Assembly: GCF_900112205.1 (NCBI RefSeq)
Contig: NZ_FOKW01000005.1
Span: 124,001 to 188,000, forward strand
From: Natronobacterium haloterrestre
Lineage (GTDB): Archaea; Halobacteriota; Halobacteria; Halobacteriales; Natrialbaceae
Length of the DNA stretch: 64,000 nucleotides
Direction: 5' to 3'
The notes under the pieces were generated by a model that saw only the letters and a program-made list of their open reading frames with translations, ran no database searches and was not told the DNA's origin. Both the position numbers and the translations under genes were made by a program. Each line of letters opens with the position of its first letter. Position 1 is the first letter of the stretch. Shown here one piece after another: positions 46,266 to 55,314 of the stretch.

Positions 46266-47609
46266 ATGAAGCGTTATCGACTGCTCGCAACGGCGCTTGC
46301 GATCGTCATGGTCCTGTCCGTCCTGGCCCCCGCCGGGACGGTCGCGGCGGACTCGCATGACGATCCCGCCCTCGTGGTATCGGACGACGGTGTGGTCACC
46401 GTCACGGCAAACGAAACTCCGGTCGAGAACGCCACCGTCGAGGTGGAACTGGTCGACGACGCGGACGAGAACGCCTCGTACGCGGGCACCGGGACGTACA
46501 CGACCGACGACGACGGCGAAGTCGAACTTCCCGAGCCCGACGAAACCGTCGAGGTGAACGTCACCGCGTCGACGGACGACGCAACGGTCTCGACGACGAC
46601 CGAACTCGAAGGCGATACCGTCGAGGACCTCTCGATCGACGTCGAGCAGGACGACGACGAGGTCGAAATCGAAGTCACCGACAGCGATGACGAGGACGTC
46701 GAAAACGTCACCATCGACGTCTCGCTGACCGACGACGAGAACGCCTCCTACGCCGGTACTGGCGAATACGTCGCCGAGGACGGCGAACTCGAGCTCCCCG
46801 CGCCGAACGAGACCGTCGAAGTGACGATTACCGCGACCCTCGAGGACGTCTCCGCTACCGAGACCGTCGAACTCGGGGCCGACAGCATCGACGGGCTCTC
46901 GATCGACGTCGAACAGGACGACGACGAGGTCGAAGTAGAGATTACGGATGGCGACGGCGAAGACGTCGAGAACGCAACTGTCGACGTCGCACTCGCGAAC
47001 GACGACGGGAACACGTCGTACGCCGGGACCGGCGAGTACACGACCGGCGACGACGGCGAGGTCGAACTGCCCGCCCCCGAGGAGCCGGTCGAAGTGACGA
47101 TCACCGCGACGCTCGAGGACGAGTCGGCCGAAACGACGGTGACGCTCGAGGGCGACGACGGCGAGGCTGAGCCGTTCGGCGCGCTCGTCTCGGCGTTCGT
47201 CTTCGACCAGCAAAACGAGACGGACGGCGGCATCGGCCAGGCGGTCTCGAGTTTCGTCCTCGAGAACAACCCCGGGAATGGACCCGATGACGACGAACGC
47301 GGCCCGCCGGAGCACGCCGGTCCGAACGGTGACGAGGACTCCGAACGCGGCCCGCCGGAGGACGTCGGCCCGGACGGTGACGAGGACTCCGAACGTGGCC
47401 CGCCGGAGCACGCCGGTCCGAACGGTGACGACGACGATGAGGACGAGGAAGACGAGGAAGACGCGGAGGAGAACGAGGTCGAAGAGGACGAAGAAAACGA
47501 CGATGAGGAGGACGAAGAAGACGAAGACGAAGACGATGACGATGAGGAAGACGAAGACGATGAAGACGACGAAGATCAGCAAGGTCCGCCGGACCACGCC
47601 GGTCCGTAA
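46266..47609 (+). CDS. Secreted repetitive acidic surface protein
   Basis: A 447-residue protein with a Sec signal (MKRYRLLATALAIVMVLSVLAPAGTVAA). Three similar beta-rich repeats of about 85 residues follow, each with N-A-S-Y-A-G-T-G-x-Y-T-T and ETVEVTITA patterns, close to transthyretin/CARDB-like adhesion folds. Then a 16-residue motif (ERGPPEHAGPNGDEDS and variants) recurs three times as a 48-base tandem repeat (47294-47437). The rest is almost pure Asp/Glu. It ends with QQGPPDHAGP. Several N-x-T/S sites suggest glycosylation. Function unknown; a cell-wall or matrix protein is likely. Confidence 0.85.
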   Translation: MKRYRLLATALAIVMVLSVLAPAGTVAADSHDDPALVVSDDGVVTVTANETPVENATVEVELVDDADENASYAGTGTYTTDDDGEVELPEPDETVEVNVTASTDDATVSTTTELEGDTVEDLSIDVEQDDDEVEIEVTDSDDEDVENVTIDVSLTDDENASYAGTGEYVAEDGELELPAPNETVEVTITATLEDVSATETVELGADSIDGLSIDVEQDDDEVEVEITDGDGEDVENATVDVALANDDGNTSYAGTGEYTTGDDGEVELPAPEEPVEVTITATLEDESAETTVTLEGDDGEAEPFGALVSAFVFDQQNETDGGIGQAVSSFVLENNPGNGPDDDERGPPEHAGPNGDEDSERGPPEDVGPDGDEDSERGPPEHAGPNGDDDDEDEEDEEDAEENEVEEDEENDDEEDEEDEDEDDDDEEDEDDEDDEDQQGPPDHAGP

Positions 47610-48002
47610 TCCGAAATAGGGCCACGCTATCGTGCGCCTACGGGCCGCCGTCGCCCGACGGACCGGATCGAATCGCTGTCAGAGGCACGAAACGTCGTCC
47701 GTCGCCGACGCCGGCGAAGCCGCCGGCCCCGAACCGAACCGGGTCGACGGCCACCCACAGCTCACCCACCGACGCCGCGTCGTTTTCCCGTTTTCCGGTA
47801 GTCGAACGACGGGTAGCGGTCGCTCCGCGCAGGCTTTCGTCGGCCGAGACGACGGAGGAGAGGACCGTGAGTCGGCCTCTGCCCGTCCCCATACCTATCT
47901 CAGTCACGTTCACGTCCACGGCAACGTCTACGTCCACCATCCGCCGACCGGCCGTCGGTTCGCTTCGGTAGCGTTTTGGCTCCGGTCACACTCAGTCCAC
48001 CC
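47610..48002. other. 393-base intergenic region before ahcY
   Basis: I see no supportable gene. A low-scoring reading on the minus strand (47638-47940) has no homology signs. A short promoter-like GCGTTTTGGCTC at about 47970-47981 lies about 22-33 bases before the ahcY ATG, but it is weak. Confidence 0.4.
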
Positions 48003-49310
48003 ATGACCGAGAGCGAGGCCGAACGCGGGAGTGCCTACCCGCCGATCAGCGAACAGCTAGACGACGTCGAGGCCGCCCGCGAGGAGGGCCGACGCAAGAT
48101 GGACTGGGCCGCCCAGCACATGCCCATTCTCGAGGCCGTCCGCGAAGAGTTCGTCGACGACCAGCCGTTCGAGGGCGAGCGCATCGGGATGGCGATGCAC
48201 GTCGAGGCGAAGACGGCGATGCTCGTCGAGACGCTCGCGGAGGGCGGTGCCGAAGTCGCCGTAACGGGTTGCAACCCGCTCTCGACCCACGACGACGTCT
48301 CCGCGGCGCTCGACGCCCACGAGTCGATTACCAGCTACGCGAAACGCGGCGTCGACGACGAGGAGTACTACGACGCCATCGAGGCCGTCATCGCCCACGA
48401 GCCGACGATCACGGTCGACGACGGGATGGACCTCGTCGCCGCGATCCACGAGGACTACCCCGAACTGATCGACGGCATCGTCGGCGGCGCGGAAGAGACC
48501 ACGACCGGCGTCCACCGCCTGCGCGCGATGGACGACGACGACGCGCTCGAGTACCCCGTCTTCGCCGTCAACGACACGCCGATGAAACGGCTGTTCGACA
48601 ACGTCCACGGCACCGGCGAGTCCTCGCTGGCCTCCATCGCGATGACGACGAACCTCTCGTGGGCCGGTAAGAACGTCGTCGTCGCCGGCTTCGGCTACTG
48701 TGGCAAGGGCGTCGCGAAGAAGGCTGCCGGCCAGAACGCGAACGTCATCGTCACCGAGGTCGAACCCCGCCGCGCCCTCGAGGCCCACATGGAGGGCTAC
48801 GAGGTCATGCCGATGGACGAGGCCGCCGAGGTCGGCGACGTCTTCCTCACCACGACGGGCAACCGCGACGTCATCGTCGAGGAGCACTTCGAGAAGATGG
48901 ACGACGGGGTCCTCCTGGCGAACGCGGGCCACTTCGACATCGAGATCGATCTGGACGCGCTCGAGGACCTCGCGGTCGACCGCTACGAGGCCCGCGACGG
49001 CGTCGAGGCCTACGAGATGGAAGACGGTCGCCGACTGAACGTCATCGCCGAGGGCCGACTCGTGAACCTCGCCGCGCCCATCTCGCTCGGCCACCCCGTC
49101 GAGGTCATGGACCAGAGCTTCGGTATCCAGGCCGTCTGCGTGCGCGAGATGCTCGAGAACGGCGACGAGTACGAACCCGGCGTCCACGAGGTGCCCGACG
49201 AACTCGACCGCGAGATCGCGGAGATCAAACTCGAGGCCGAAGGCGTCGAGTACGACTCCCTGACGGATACCCAGCGCGAGTACATGGACTCCTGGGATCA
49301 CGGGACGTAA
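48003..49310 (+). CDS. ahcY: S-adenosylhomocysteine hydrolase
   Basis: A 435-residue NAD-dependent enzyme that splits SAH to adenosine and homocysteine, relieving inhibition of methyltransferases. Motifs: [32 protein letters not shown] (N-terminal), the NAD-binding [22 protein letters not shown], and [10 protein letters not shown]. Full length for archaeal AhcY. The start is ATG 48003. It is near mtaD, consistent with SAH clearance, though the surface protein gene lies between them. Confidence 0.97.
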   Translation: MTESEAERGSAYPPISEQLDDVEAAREEGRRKMDWAAQHMPILEAVREEFVDDQPFEGERIGMAMHVEAKTAMLVETLAEGGAEVAVTGCNPLSTHDDVSAALDAHESITSYAKRGVDDEEYYDAIEAVIAHEPTITVDDGMDLVAAIHEDYPELIDGIVGGAEETTTGVHRLRAMDDDDALEYPVFAVNDTPMKRLFDNVHGTGESSLASIAMTTNLSWAGKNVVVAGFGYCGKGVAKKAAGQNANVIVTEVEPRRALEAHMEGYEVMPMDEAAEVGDVFLTTTGNRDVIVEEHFEKMDDGVLLANAGHFDIEIDLDALEDLAVDRYEARDGVEAYEMEDGRRLNVIAEGRLVNLAAPISLGHPVEVMDQSFGIQAVCVREMLENGDEYEPGVHEVPDELDREIAEIKLEAEGVEYDSLTDTQREYMDSWDHGT

Positions 49311-49396
49311 CGACGAAAACGGCTCGCGAACGAGTCCGGGGCGAGCCGCGACGGGCTCGAGAACGGTCCGAAAGCGAACTAGCGAACGGTAGCGGA

Positions 49397-50221
49397 CTAT
49401 TCTTCCGACCCGGTTTGTCCTTGCTCGAGCGCGTCGACGGCGAACACGAGCGACCCGTCCTCGAGGCCGTCGACGCGGACGGTCGCCTCGAAATCGGCAC
49501 CGTCAGGTCGCCGCCCCGTCGCCGTCCCGCTCCAGCGCCAGCCGTCCTCGACGGTCGGGATCGCGGTCTCCTCGAGGCGGCCGACCGCGGACGGCGCGAA
49601 CAGGTCCTGCCACGGACGGCCGGAGAGGGCGTCCCGATCCGCGCCGAACTGGACCGCGAACGCGCGGTTCGCGAACTCGACCGTCCCGTCGGGAGCGACG
49701 ATCGCGATCGCGTCGCCGGCGAGTTCGAGCCCCGAGAACGACCGTTTCGACAGCACGGAGAGACGTCGTCGCTCGGCGAGCCGCGGGAGACGATGGGAAA
49801 GCCGGTCGCGTAGCCGCGCCGGATCGGCGGCGGCCACGACGTCCGTCCAGCGGTACTCGCTCGCCGCGTCCCGTGCCTCGGCGGCCCGGTCCGGCGCCGT
49901 CGTCGCGAACAGCACCGGCACCGTCCCGCGGCGCCGAACGCGCTCGAGGACGGCCGTCGGCTCGGCGGACGCGAGCGGATACTGACAGACGAGACAGTCG
50001 ACGCCGTCGATGGACTCGGCGGCCGCAAGCGAGGGCGTGGTTCGGAGGTGGACTCGCTCCTCGCGGTCGGGGCCGTACTCGGCGTCGGGATCGTCCGTCC
50101 GGTGTGCCTCGAGCGGCTCGATCGACTCGACGAACGCCTCGGTACCGAGGGCGAGCACCTCGAGGGATTCCGAAGCGACGCGCTGATCGCGGAACGTGCC
50201 GGTTATCGAGGGGGATGTCAT
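49397..50221 (-). CDS. PAS-domain signalling protein with degenerate receiver-like N-terminus
   Basis: A 274-residue protein. The first about 140 residues form an alpha/beta domain resembling a receiver-like fold (GVDCLVCQYPLAS, VPVLFATTAPDRAAEARDA), which lacks a clear phosphorylatable Asp pair. The C-terminal PAS domain (about 165-262) reads GDAIAIVAPDGTVEFANRAFAVQFG and GWRWSGTATGRRPDGADFEATVRV. There is no kinase or HTH. It lies 60 bases downstream of the HalOD1 gene on the same strand. Confidence 0.75.
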   Translation of the reverse strand: MTSPSITGTFRDQRVASESLEVLALGTEAFVESIEPLEAHRTDDPDAEYGPDREERVHLRTTPSLAAAESIDGVDCLVCQYPLASAEPTAVLERVRRRGTVPVLFATTAPDRAAEARDAASEYRWTDVVAAADPARLRDRLSHRLPRLAERRRLSVLSKRSFSGLELAGDAIAIVAPDGTVEFANRAFAVQFGADRDALSGRPWQDLFAPSAVGRLEETAIPTVEDGWRWSGTATGRRPDGADFEATVRVDGLEDGSLVFAVDALEQGQTGSEE

Positions 50222-50281
50222 CGGTGGTGTCGTGGCAACGCAGTGCTCGTAGGCCGGGGCGCGGGACTGGCGGGCGCTCGC

Positions 50282-50539
50282 TTACGCCGCCTCATGGACG
50301 GTTCCGTCGACCGAGATGGTACCGTCCCCCCGAACTTCGACCGAGTGTCCTGCGTACTCGAAAGTGACGGCGGCGAACGCGTCCGAGTCGTCCCGGAACA
50401 GCTGGTCGAGGGCCTCGGGGTCGACCGCCTCGTACAGCGGATCGAGTTCGAGCGGGTCGGTGCCGGTCGTGCTTGCGAGCGCATCGATGACGCGGAGACT
50501 GGGCGAGTCGTTGTGGTGATCCAGAGCAGATTCTACCAT
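50282..50539 (-). CDS. HalOD1 output-domain protein
   Basis: An 85-residue stand-alone HalOD1 domain. The core SPSLRVIDALASTTGTDPLELDPLYEAVDPEALDQLF (12-48) and the beta part FEYAGHSVEVRGDGTISVDG are characteristic. HalOD1 is a haloarchaeal output module commonly associated with signalling genes. Start taken at ATG 50539 (MVESALDHHNDSPSL). Probable operon with the PAS protein; divergent from the large LOV regulator, 217 bases away. Confidence 0.82.
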   Translation of the reverse strand: MVESALDHHNDSPSLRVIDALASTTGTDPLELDPLYEAVDPEALDQLFRDDSDAFAAVTFEYAGHSVEVRGDGTISVDGTVHEAA

Positions 50540-50726
50540 CTTACTCCAACGAAGGCGAGGAAGGGGCATTTTCCTGTTTACTATATGCGTTCGGTCGTCG
50601 GCCTGCGGACGCTACATGTATAGCCCCGGACCCGGTCCGACCGACGTCGAGTGCACGACGGCGAGAGAGCGTTCCCGCCGCCGGATACCGGTTGCGGTCG
50701 GTCCGGCGGTCGAGAACGCACCCAAC

Positions 50727-50733
50727 ATATAAT
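50727..50733 (+). promoter_or_regulatory. TATA box of the LOV regulator gene
   Basis: ATATAAT, 24-30 bases before ATG 50757, with CACCCAAC to the left as a BRE-like region. It supports a leaderless start at MCHSS. Confidence 0.65.
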
Positions 50734-50756
50734 CGCTGACACTGTGTATTGCGGGT

Positions 50757-53700
50757 ATGTGCCACAGTTCGACCCCGCCCCTCGCGATCGGTGCCGGATG
50801 GCGGCTCCGTAACGACCGATCCGCACGATCCGGTCGGTTCGGCCGGGACGGGTGGTGGCTCGCGGCGACTGTCGCCCTCGCGGCGTTCGCGGTCATCGGT
50901 GGCCTCGAGTCGACGCCGGCCGTCGACCCCCTCCGGTTCGGCCCCGTCGCGATCGGTTCGGCCCTCCCGTTTCCCGCGCTCCCGGCGGTGCTCGGGCTCG
51001 CCGCCGGCGGCAACGATCGACTCGGCCCCGTCGAGCGCCTCACTGACGACGTCAGAACGGTCGCCGGCGCGCTCGAGGACGCCGAGAGCGTCGCGGACGC
51101 GGACCGGCGATTTCCGGCTGTCGACGCCGAACTCGAGCGGGACGACGAACTCGGCGAGCTGTCGGCGGCGGTCGACGACCTCGCGGCCGTCCTCGACGAA
51201 CGGGTCGAGCAACTGGCCGCGAACGAACGCTCCGGGGAGGCGCTCGACCGGATCGCGTCCGATGCCGACCTCGAGCCCGAAGAGACGATCCGGCGGCTCC
51301 TCGAGATCGGTCGCGAACGGCTGGGCGTCGAGGCAGGGTTCGTCGCGCGACGGAATCCCGACCGGAGCCGCTACGAGGTACTGATCGCGGAGGGAAGCGA
51401 GGTCGTTCTCGAGGGCGCACACGCGCCGATCGAACGGGAACACGGCGGACGGGAAGACACCGGCGATTCAGGCGATTGCACCGACGGGACCGTCGAATTC
51501 ACCGACGGTTCCGGGGCCGAACTCGAGGTCTCCGACGGGGCCCACCCCATCTGCGGAGCCTGGGCCGACCGGGGCGTCGAGTGGGCCGCCGGCGGACGGA
51601 TCGACGTCGACGGGGAGCCCTACGGGACAGTCTGTTTCGTCGATCGCGAGCCACGCGAAGCGCCGTTTACCGGGATCGAACGGACGTTCGTCGACCGCGT
51701 TCGGCGGCGGTTGAGCCACGTCCTCGAGCGCCGGGAGTACGAGCGGGAGCTTCGGCTCAAGACCCGGGCGCTCGATTCGGCACCGATCGGCGTCACGATC
51801 ACGGACCCCGACGAGCCGGACAATCCCATCGTCTACGCCAACGAGGAGTTCGAGCGGCTAACGGGGTACTCGCCGGCGGAGTACCTCGGGCGGAACTGCC
51901 GGTTCCTCCAGGGGGAGGGGACCGATCCCGAACGGGCCGCCGAGCTACGTGATGCCGTCGAGGCCGCGGAACAGACGACCGTCGAACTTCGCAACTATCG
52001 GGCGGACGGGACGCCGTTCTGGAACCGGGTGACGGTCACCCCGCTCGAGGACGACGCGGGGGCGGTCACCCACTTCATCGGGTTCCACGAGGACGTCACC
52101 GAGCGCAAGCGCCGCGACCGCGAGCTCCGCGAGCGGGAACAGGAGCTGTCGGCGCTGATGGACAACGTCCCCGGGATGGTCTACCGGTGTCGAAACGAGC
52201 CCGACTGGCCGTTCGAGTTCGTCAGCGGTGGTGCCGAGGAGATCACCGGCTACGAGCCCGCGGAACTGGTCGACGGCGACGTCAACTGGGGACGGGACGT
52301 CCTGGTCGGGAACCGGGACGATCTCTGGGACGACGTCCAGCGTGCGCTCGAGAACCGGGAGCCCTACCGGGTGACGTACCGGATCGAGACCGCCGACGGC
52401 GAGCGCCGGTGGCTGAGCGAACAGGGGCGTGGCGTGTTCGACGAGGACGGCCAACTCGCGCACCTCGAGGGGGCAATCGTCGACATCACCGAGCAGGTCG
52501 AGAACGAACGGGCGCTCGAGCGGACCCGCGGACTGCTCGAGCAGGCCCAGCGGATCGCCGGCGTGGGCGGCTGGGAACTCGACGTCCGGGAGGACGAACA
52601 CGAGGTAACGTGGACCGAGGAGACGGCACGGATCCACGGGCTCCAGCCCGGGACCGTCACCGACCTCGAGCGGGGGTTCGAGGGCCTGCTCGACTACTAC
52701 CACCCGGACGATCGACCGAAACTCGAGGCGGCGATCGAACGGGCCATCGAGGACGGCGAGCCCTACGACCTCGAACTGCGGCTGATCCGGGCCGACGGCG
52801 AACAGCGGTGGGTGCGGACGATCGGGGAGCCGATCGCCGACTGCGGGCGACAGTCCGCGGCACGGACGGGATCGGACGGGGACGATCGCGACGACGGTGC
52901 GCCCGAGGGTGTAGACGGGGACGTCGACATCGACGCCGTTCGCGGCTCCATTCAGGACATCACCGAGCAGAAGGAACGCGAGCAGGACTTAGAGCGAACG
53001 CGGGCCTTCCTCGAGCGGATCCAGACGATGGCCGACATCGGCGGCTGGGAGCTCGACATGCGGACGGATCCGCCGACGCCGACCTGGACGGACGAACTGT
53101 TCCGGCTCCACGGGATGCCCGACGACGAGGAGCCCGACCTCTGGGAGGCGATCGACAGATACCACCCGGACGACCGGGAGACGGTACGCGAAGCCCTCGA
53201 GTCGGCCATCGAGAGCGAGACCATCTACGACCTCGAGGCGCGGATACAGCCGGAGCCGGACGAGATCAGGTGGGTCCGCGGGTTCGGCGAGCCGATCTTC
53301 GAGGACGGCGAACTCGTCAAGTACCAGGGTGCGCTCCAGGACATCACCGACCGGAAGGAACGGGAACTCGCCCTCGAGTCGCTCCACGAAGTGGCCAGGG
53401 GGCTGCTCGGTACGGAGACGGTCGGGGACGTCGCGGAGACGGTCGTCGACGCCACCGACGACCTCCTCGACGCGCCGGGCGTCGCCCTCTACGTGCTCGA
53501 TGCCGAGGTCAACCGGCTCGTCCCGATCGCACGCACCGAGGCGTTCGAACGGCTCTCGAGCGACGACCCGTCGGCTGCCGTCGGGAACGGCGATTCGGTC
53601 CTCTGGAACGCCTTCGTCACGGGGGTACAGACCGTCGTCGACGACGCGGTCGCGTTCGACCGCTCCGAGGCCTTCGAGACGGGCGTCGAGAGCGCCGTCG

Positions 53701-55202
53701 TCGTCCCCATCGGCGACCACGGCGTGTTCGCGGTCGCCTCCGACGGGGAGCCGATCGACGTCGAGGCCCGGCGGCTGATCGAGACCCTGGGCGCGACGAC
53801 CGAAGCCGCGCTCGACCGCCTCGAGAGCGAGGCCAACCTGCGGGAACGCGACGCGGAACTCGAGGCGCGCAACCGCCGGCTGCGACGCCAGATCACGATC
53901 AACGAGACCATCAGACGGATCAACCAGTCGCTGATCGGCGCGACGAGTCGGGCCGAGATCGAACGCACCGTCCCCGAGCAACTGGTCGCGGTCGAAGAGG
54001 TTGCGTTTGCCTGGATCGGCCGGTCGGGACCGGACGGCGAGTCCCTCGAACCCCGCGGGTGGGCCGGCGACGGCGAGGAGTACCTCGATCTCGTTTCGCT
54101 CGATGCGGCGGGGGCCGGCGACGCGGACGGGGACGGATCGATCCCCCCGGCCGTCAGAACCGCCAGCAACGAGGAGACGACCGTCGTCGAGAACGTCGTC
54201 GAGGACCTCCAGCGCGAATCCTGGCGCAAGCGCGCCCTCGAGGCCGGGTTCCAGTCGGTCGTCAGCGTCCCGCTGGCCGTCGAGGAGTACTCCTACGGCG
54301 TCCTGACCGTGTACGCGACCGAGCCCGACGCGTTCACCGGCCTCGAGCGGACGGTGTTCGGTGAACTCGGCGAGGCCATCGCGAACGCGATCACGGCGAC
54401 GAAGACCCGCGAGGCGCTGCACGCCGAGACGGTCGTCGAACTCACCCTCGAGATCCCCGATTCGACCGACGTCCTCTCCCGGATCGCGTCGCTGACCGAC
54501 GCCCGGGTCGAGTACGAGGGGCTCGGTACCCACTCCGACTCCGACTCCGACTCCGACTCCGACTCCGGCGACGACGCGCTACTGTTCTTCGAGACCCGCG
54601 GGGCCGACCCCGACGCGGTCGCAGCGGTCCTCGAGGACCTCGTGTCGGTGTCGGAGTATCGGTTGCTCAGTGCCGACACGAACGGGGATAACGGGGGAGA
54701 AAACGAAGATAAAGACGAAGACGAAGACGAAAACGAAAACGAGGAGGCAACCTGTCGATTCGAAGCACTCGTTACCGGCCCCGTCATCGCCTCGTGGCTG
54801 GTCCGTCACGGCGGCAGCCCCCGGTCGATCGTCGCCGACGGCGCGGAGACCGTCGTCACCGTCGACGTCCCCGCCGGCACCGACGTCCGCGAGTTCGTCG
54901 AGACGTTCGCCGACCACACCGGCGACGCGGACCTCCGGCGTCGTCGCCACGTCGAACGCGCACTCCAGACTCGCCGGGAACTCGTCACCTCGCTGTTCGA
55001 CGCCTTGACCGACCGCCAGCTCGAGGTCCTCCGGACGGCCTACTTCGCGGGTTTCTTCGAGTGGCCCCGGGAGAGTACCGGCCAGGAGGTCGCCGAGGCG
55101 CTGGGGGTGAGCCAGCCGACGGTCAACCGCCACCTCCGGATCGGCCAGCAACGCCTGTTACGACAGCTGTTTGAAGACGGTGCGGTCGCGGTCGGCGAGT
55201 AG
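50757..55202 (+). CDS. LOV-PAS-GAF-BAT-HTH_10 sensor/regulator
   Basis: A 1481-residue multi-domain signalling protein. In order: two possible membrane segments (about 33-48 and 60-80), a helical linker, a GAF-like domain (about 165-325), a LOV/PAS domain (about 340-455) with GRNCRFLQG and adduct Cys C381, three PAS domains (about 460-580, 590-735, 745-875), GAF-like domains (about 880-1030 and 1060-1215), a BAT domain (about 1225-1400) and HTH_10 (about 1418-1475: LTDRQLEVLRTAYFAGFFEWPRES). In the LOV domain NYRADGTPFWN is intact, but the usual flavin-sensing Gln of FIGxQ is H444. Low-complexity SDSDSD and EDEDENEN insertions break the BAT domain. It should bind flavin, sense blue light and/or redox, and regulate transcription. 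Confidence 0.92.
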   Translation: MCHSSTPPLAIGAGWRLRNDRSARSGRFGRDGWWLAATVALAAFAVIGGLESTPAVDPLRFGPVAIGSALPFPALPAVLGLAAGGNDRLGPVERLTDDVRTVAGALEDAESVADADRRFPAVDAELERDDELGELSAAVDDLAAVLDERVEQLAANERSGEALDRIASDADLEPEETIRRLLEIGRERLGVEAGFVARRNPDRSRYEVLIAEGSEVVLEGAHAPIEREHGGREDTGDSGDCTDGTVEFTDGSGAELEVSDGAHPICGAWADRGVEWAAGGRIDVDGEPYGTVCFVDREPREAPFTGIERTFVDRVRRRLSHVLERREYERELRLKTRALDSAPIGVTITDPDEPDNPIVYANEEFERLTGYSPAEYLGRNCRFLQGEGTDPERAAELRDAVEAAEQTTVELRNYRADGTPFWNRVTVTPLEDDAGAVTHFIGFHEDVTERKRRDRELREREQELSALMDNVPGMVYRCRNEPDWPFEFVSGGAEEITGYEPAELVDGDVNWGRDVLVGNRDDLWDDVQRALENREPYRVTYRIETADGERRWLSEQGRGVFDEDGQLAHLEGAIVDITEQVENERALERTRGLLEQAQRIAGVGGWELDVREDEHEVTWTEETARIHGLQPGTVTDLERGFEGLLDYYHPDDRPKLEAAIERAIEDGEPYDLELRLIRADGEQRWVRTIGEPIADCGRQSAARTGSDGDDRDDGAPEGVDGDVDIDAVRGSIQDITEQKEREQDLERTRAFLERIQTMADIGGWELDMRTDPPTPTWTDELFRLHGMPDDEEPDLWEAIDRYHPDDRETVREALESAIESETIYDLEARIQPEPDEIRWVRGFGEPIFEDGELVKYQGALQDITDRKERELALESLHEVARGLLGTETVGDVAETVVDATDDLLDAPGVALYVLDAEVNRLVPIARTEAFERLSSDDPSAAVGNGDSVLWNAFVTGVQTVVDDAVAFDRSEAFETGVESAVVVPIGDHGVFAVASDGEPIDVEARRLIETLGATTEAALDRLESEANLRERDAELEARNRRLRRQITINETIRRINQSLIGATSRAEIERTVPEQLVAVEEVAFAWIGRSGPDGESLEPRGWAGDGEEYLDLVSLDAAGAGDADGDGSIPPAVRTASNEETTVVENVVEDLQRESWRKRALEAGFQSVVSVPLAVEEYSYGVLTVYATEPDAFTGLERTVFGELGEAIANAITATKTREALHAETVVELTLEIPDSTDVLSRIASLTDARVEYEGLGTHSDSDSDSDSDSGDDALLFFETRGADPDAVAAVLEDLVSVSEYRLLSADTNGDNGGENEDKDEDEDENENEEATCRFEALVTGPVIASWLVRHGGSPRSIVADGAETVVTVDVPAGTDVREFVETFADHTGDADLRRRRHVERALQTRRELVTSLFDALTDRQLEVLRTAYFAGFFEWPRESTGQEVAEALGVSQPTVNRHLRIGQQRLLRQLFEDGAVAVGE

Positions 55203-55314
55203 CGAGCTCTCGCCGCCCGCGGGTGTTGACGAGCGTGACGGACGATCCGCTACAGAGCCGGCCCCATCGCCCGACACAGGAACGCCCAAAAGGCCAGTTC
55301 CCGTAGGGACGTGC

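Noticed and set aside
47638-47940. A 100-residue minus-strand reading frame in the gap before ahcY
   Set aside because: It is low complexity ([11 protein letters not shown]) with no recognisable feature and no promoter.
49397-50221. A true response-regulator receiver domain in the PAS protein
   Set aside because: The first domain has the alpha/beta feel of a receiver, but the paired acidic residues and phosphorylatable Asp are not convincingly placed.
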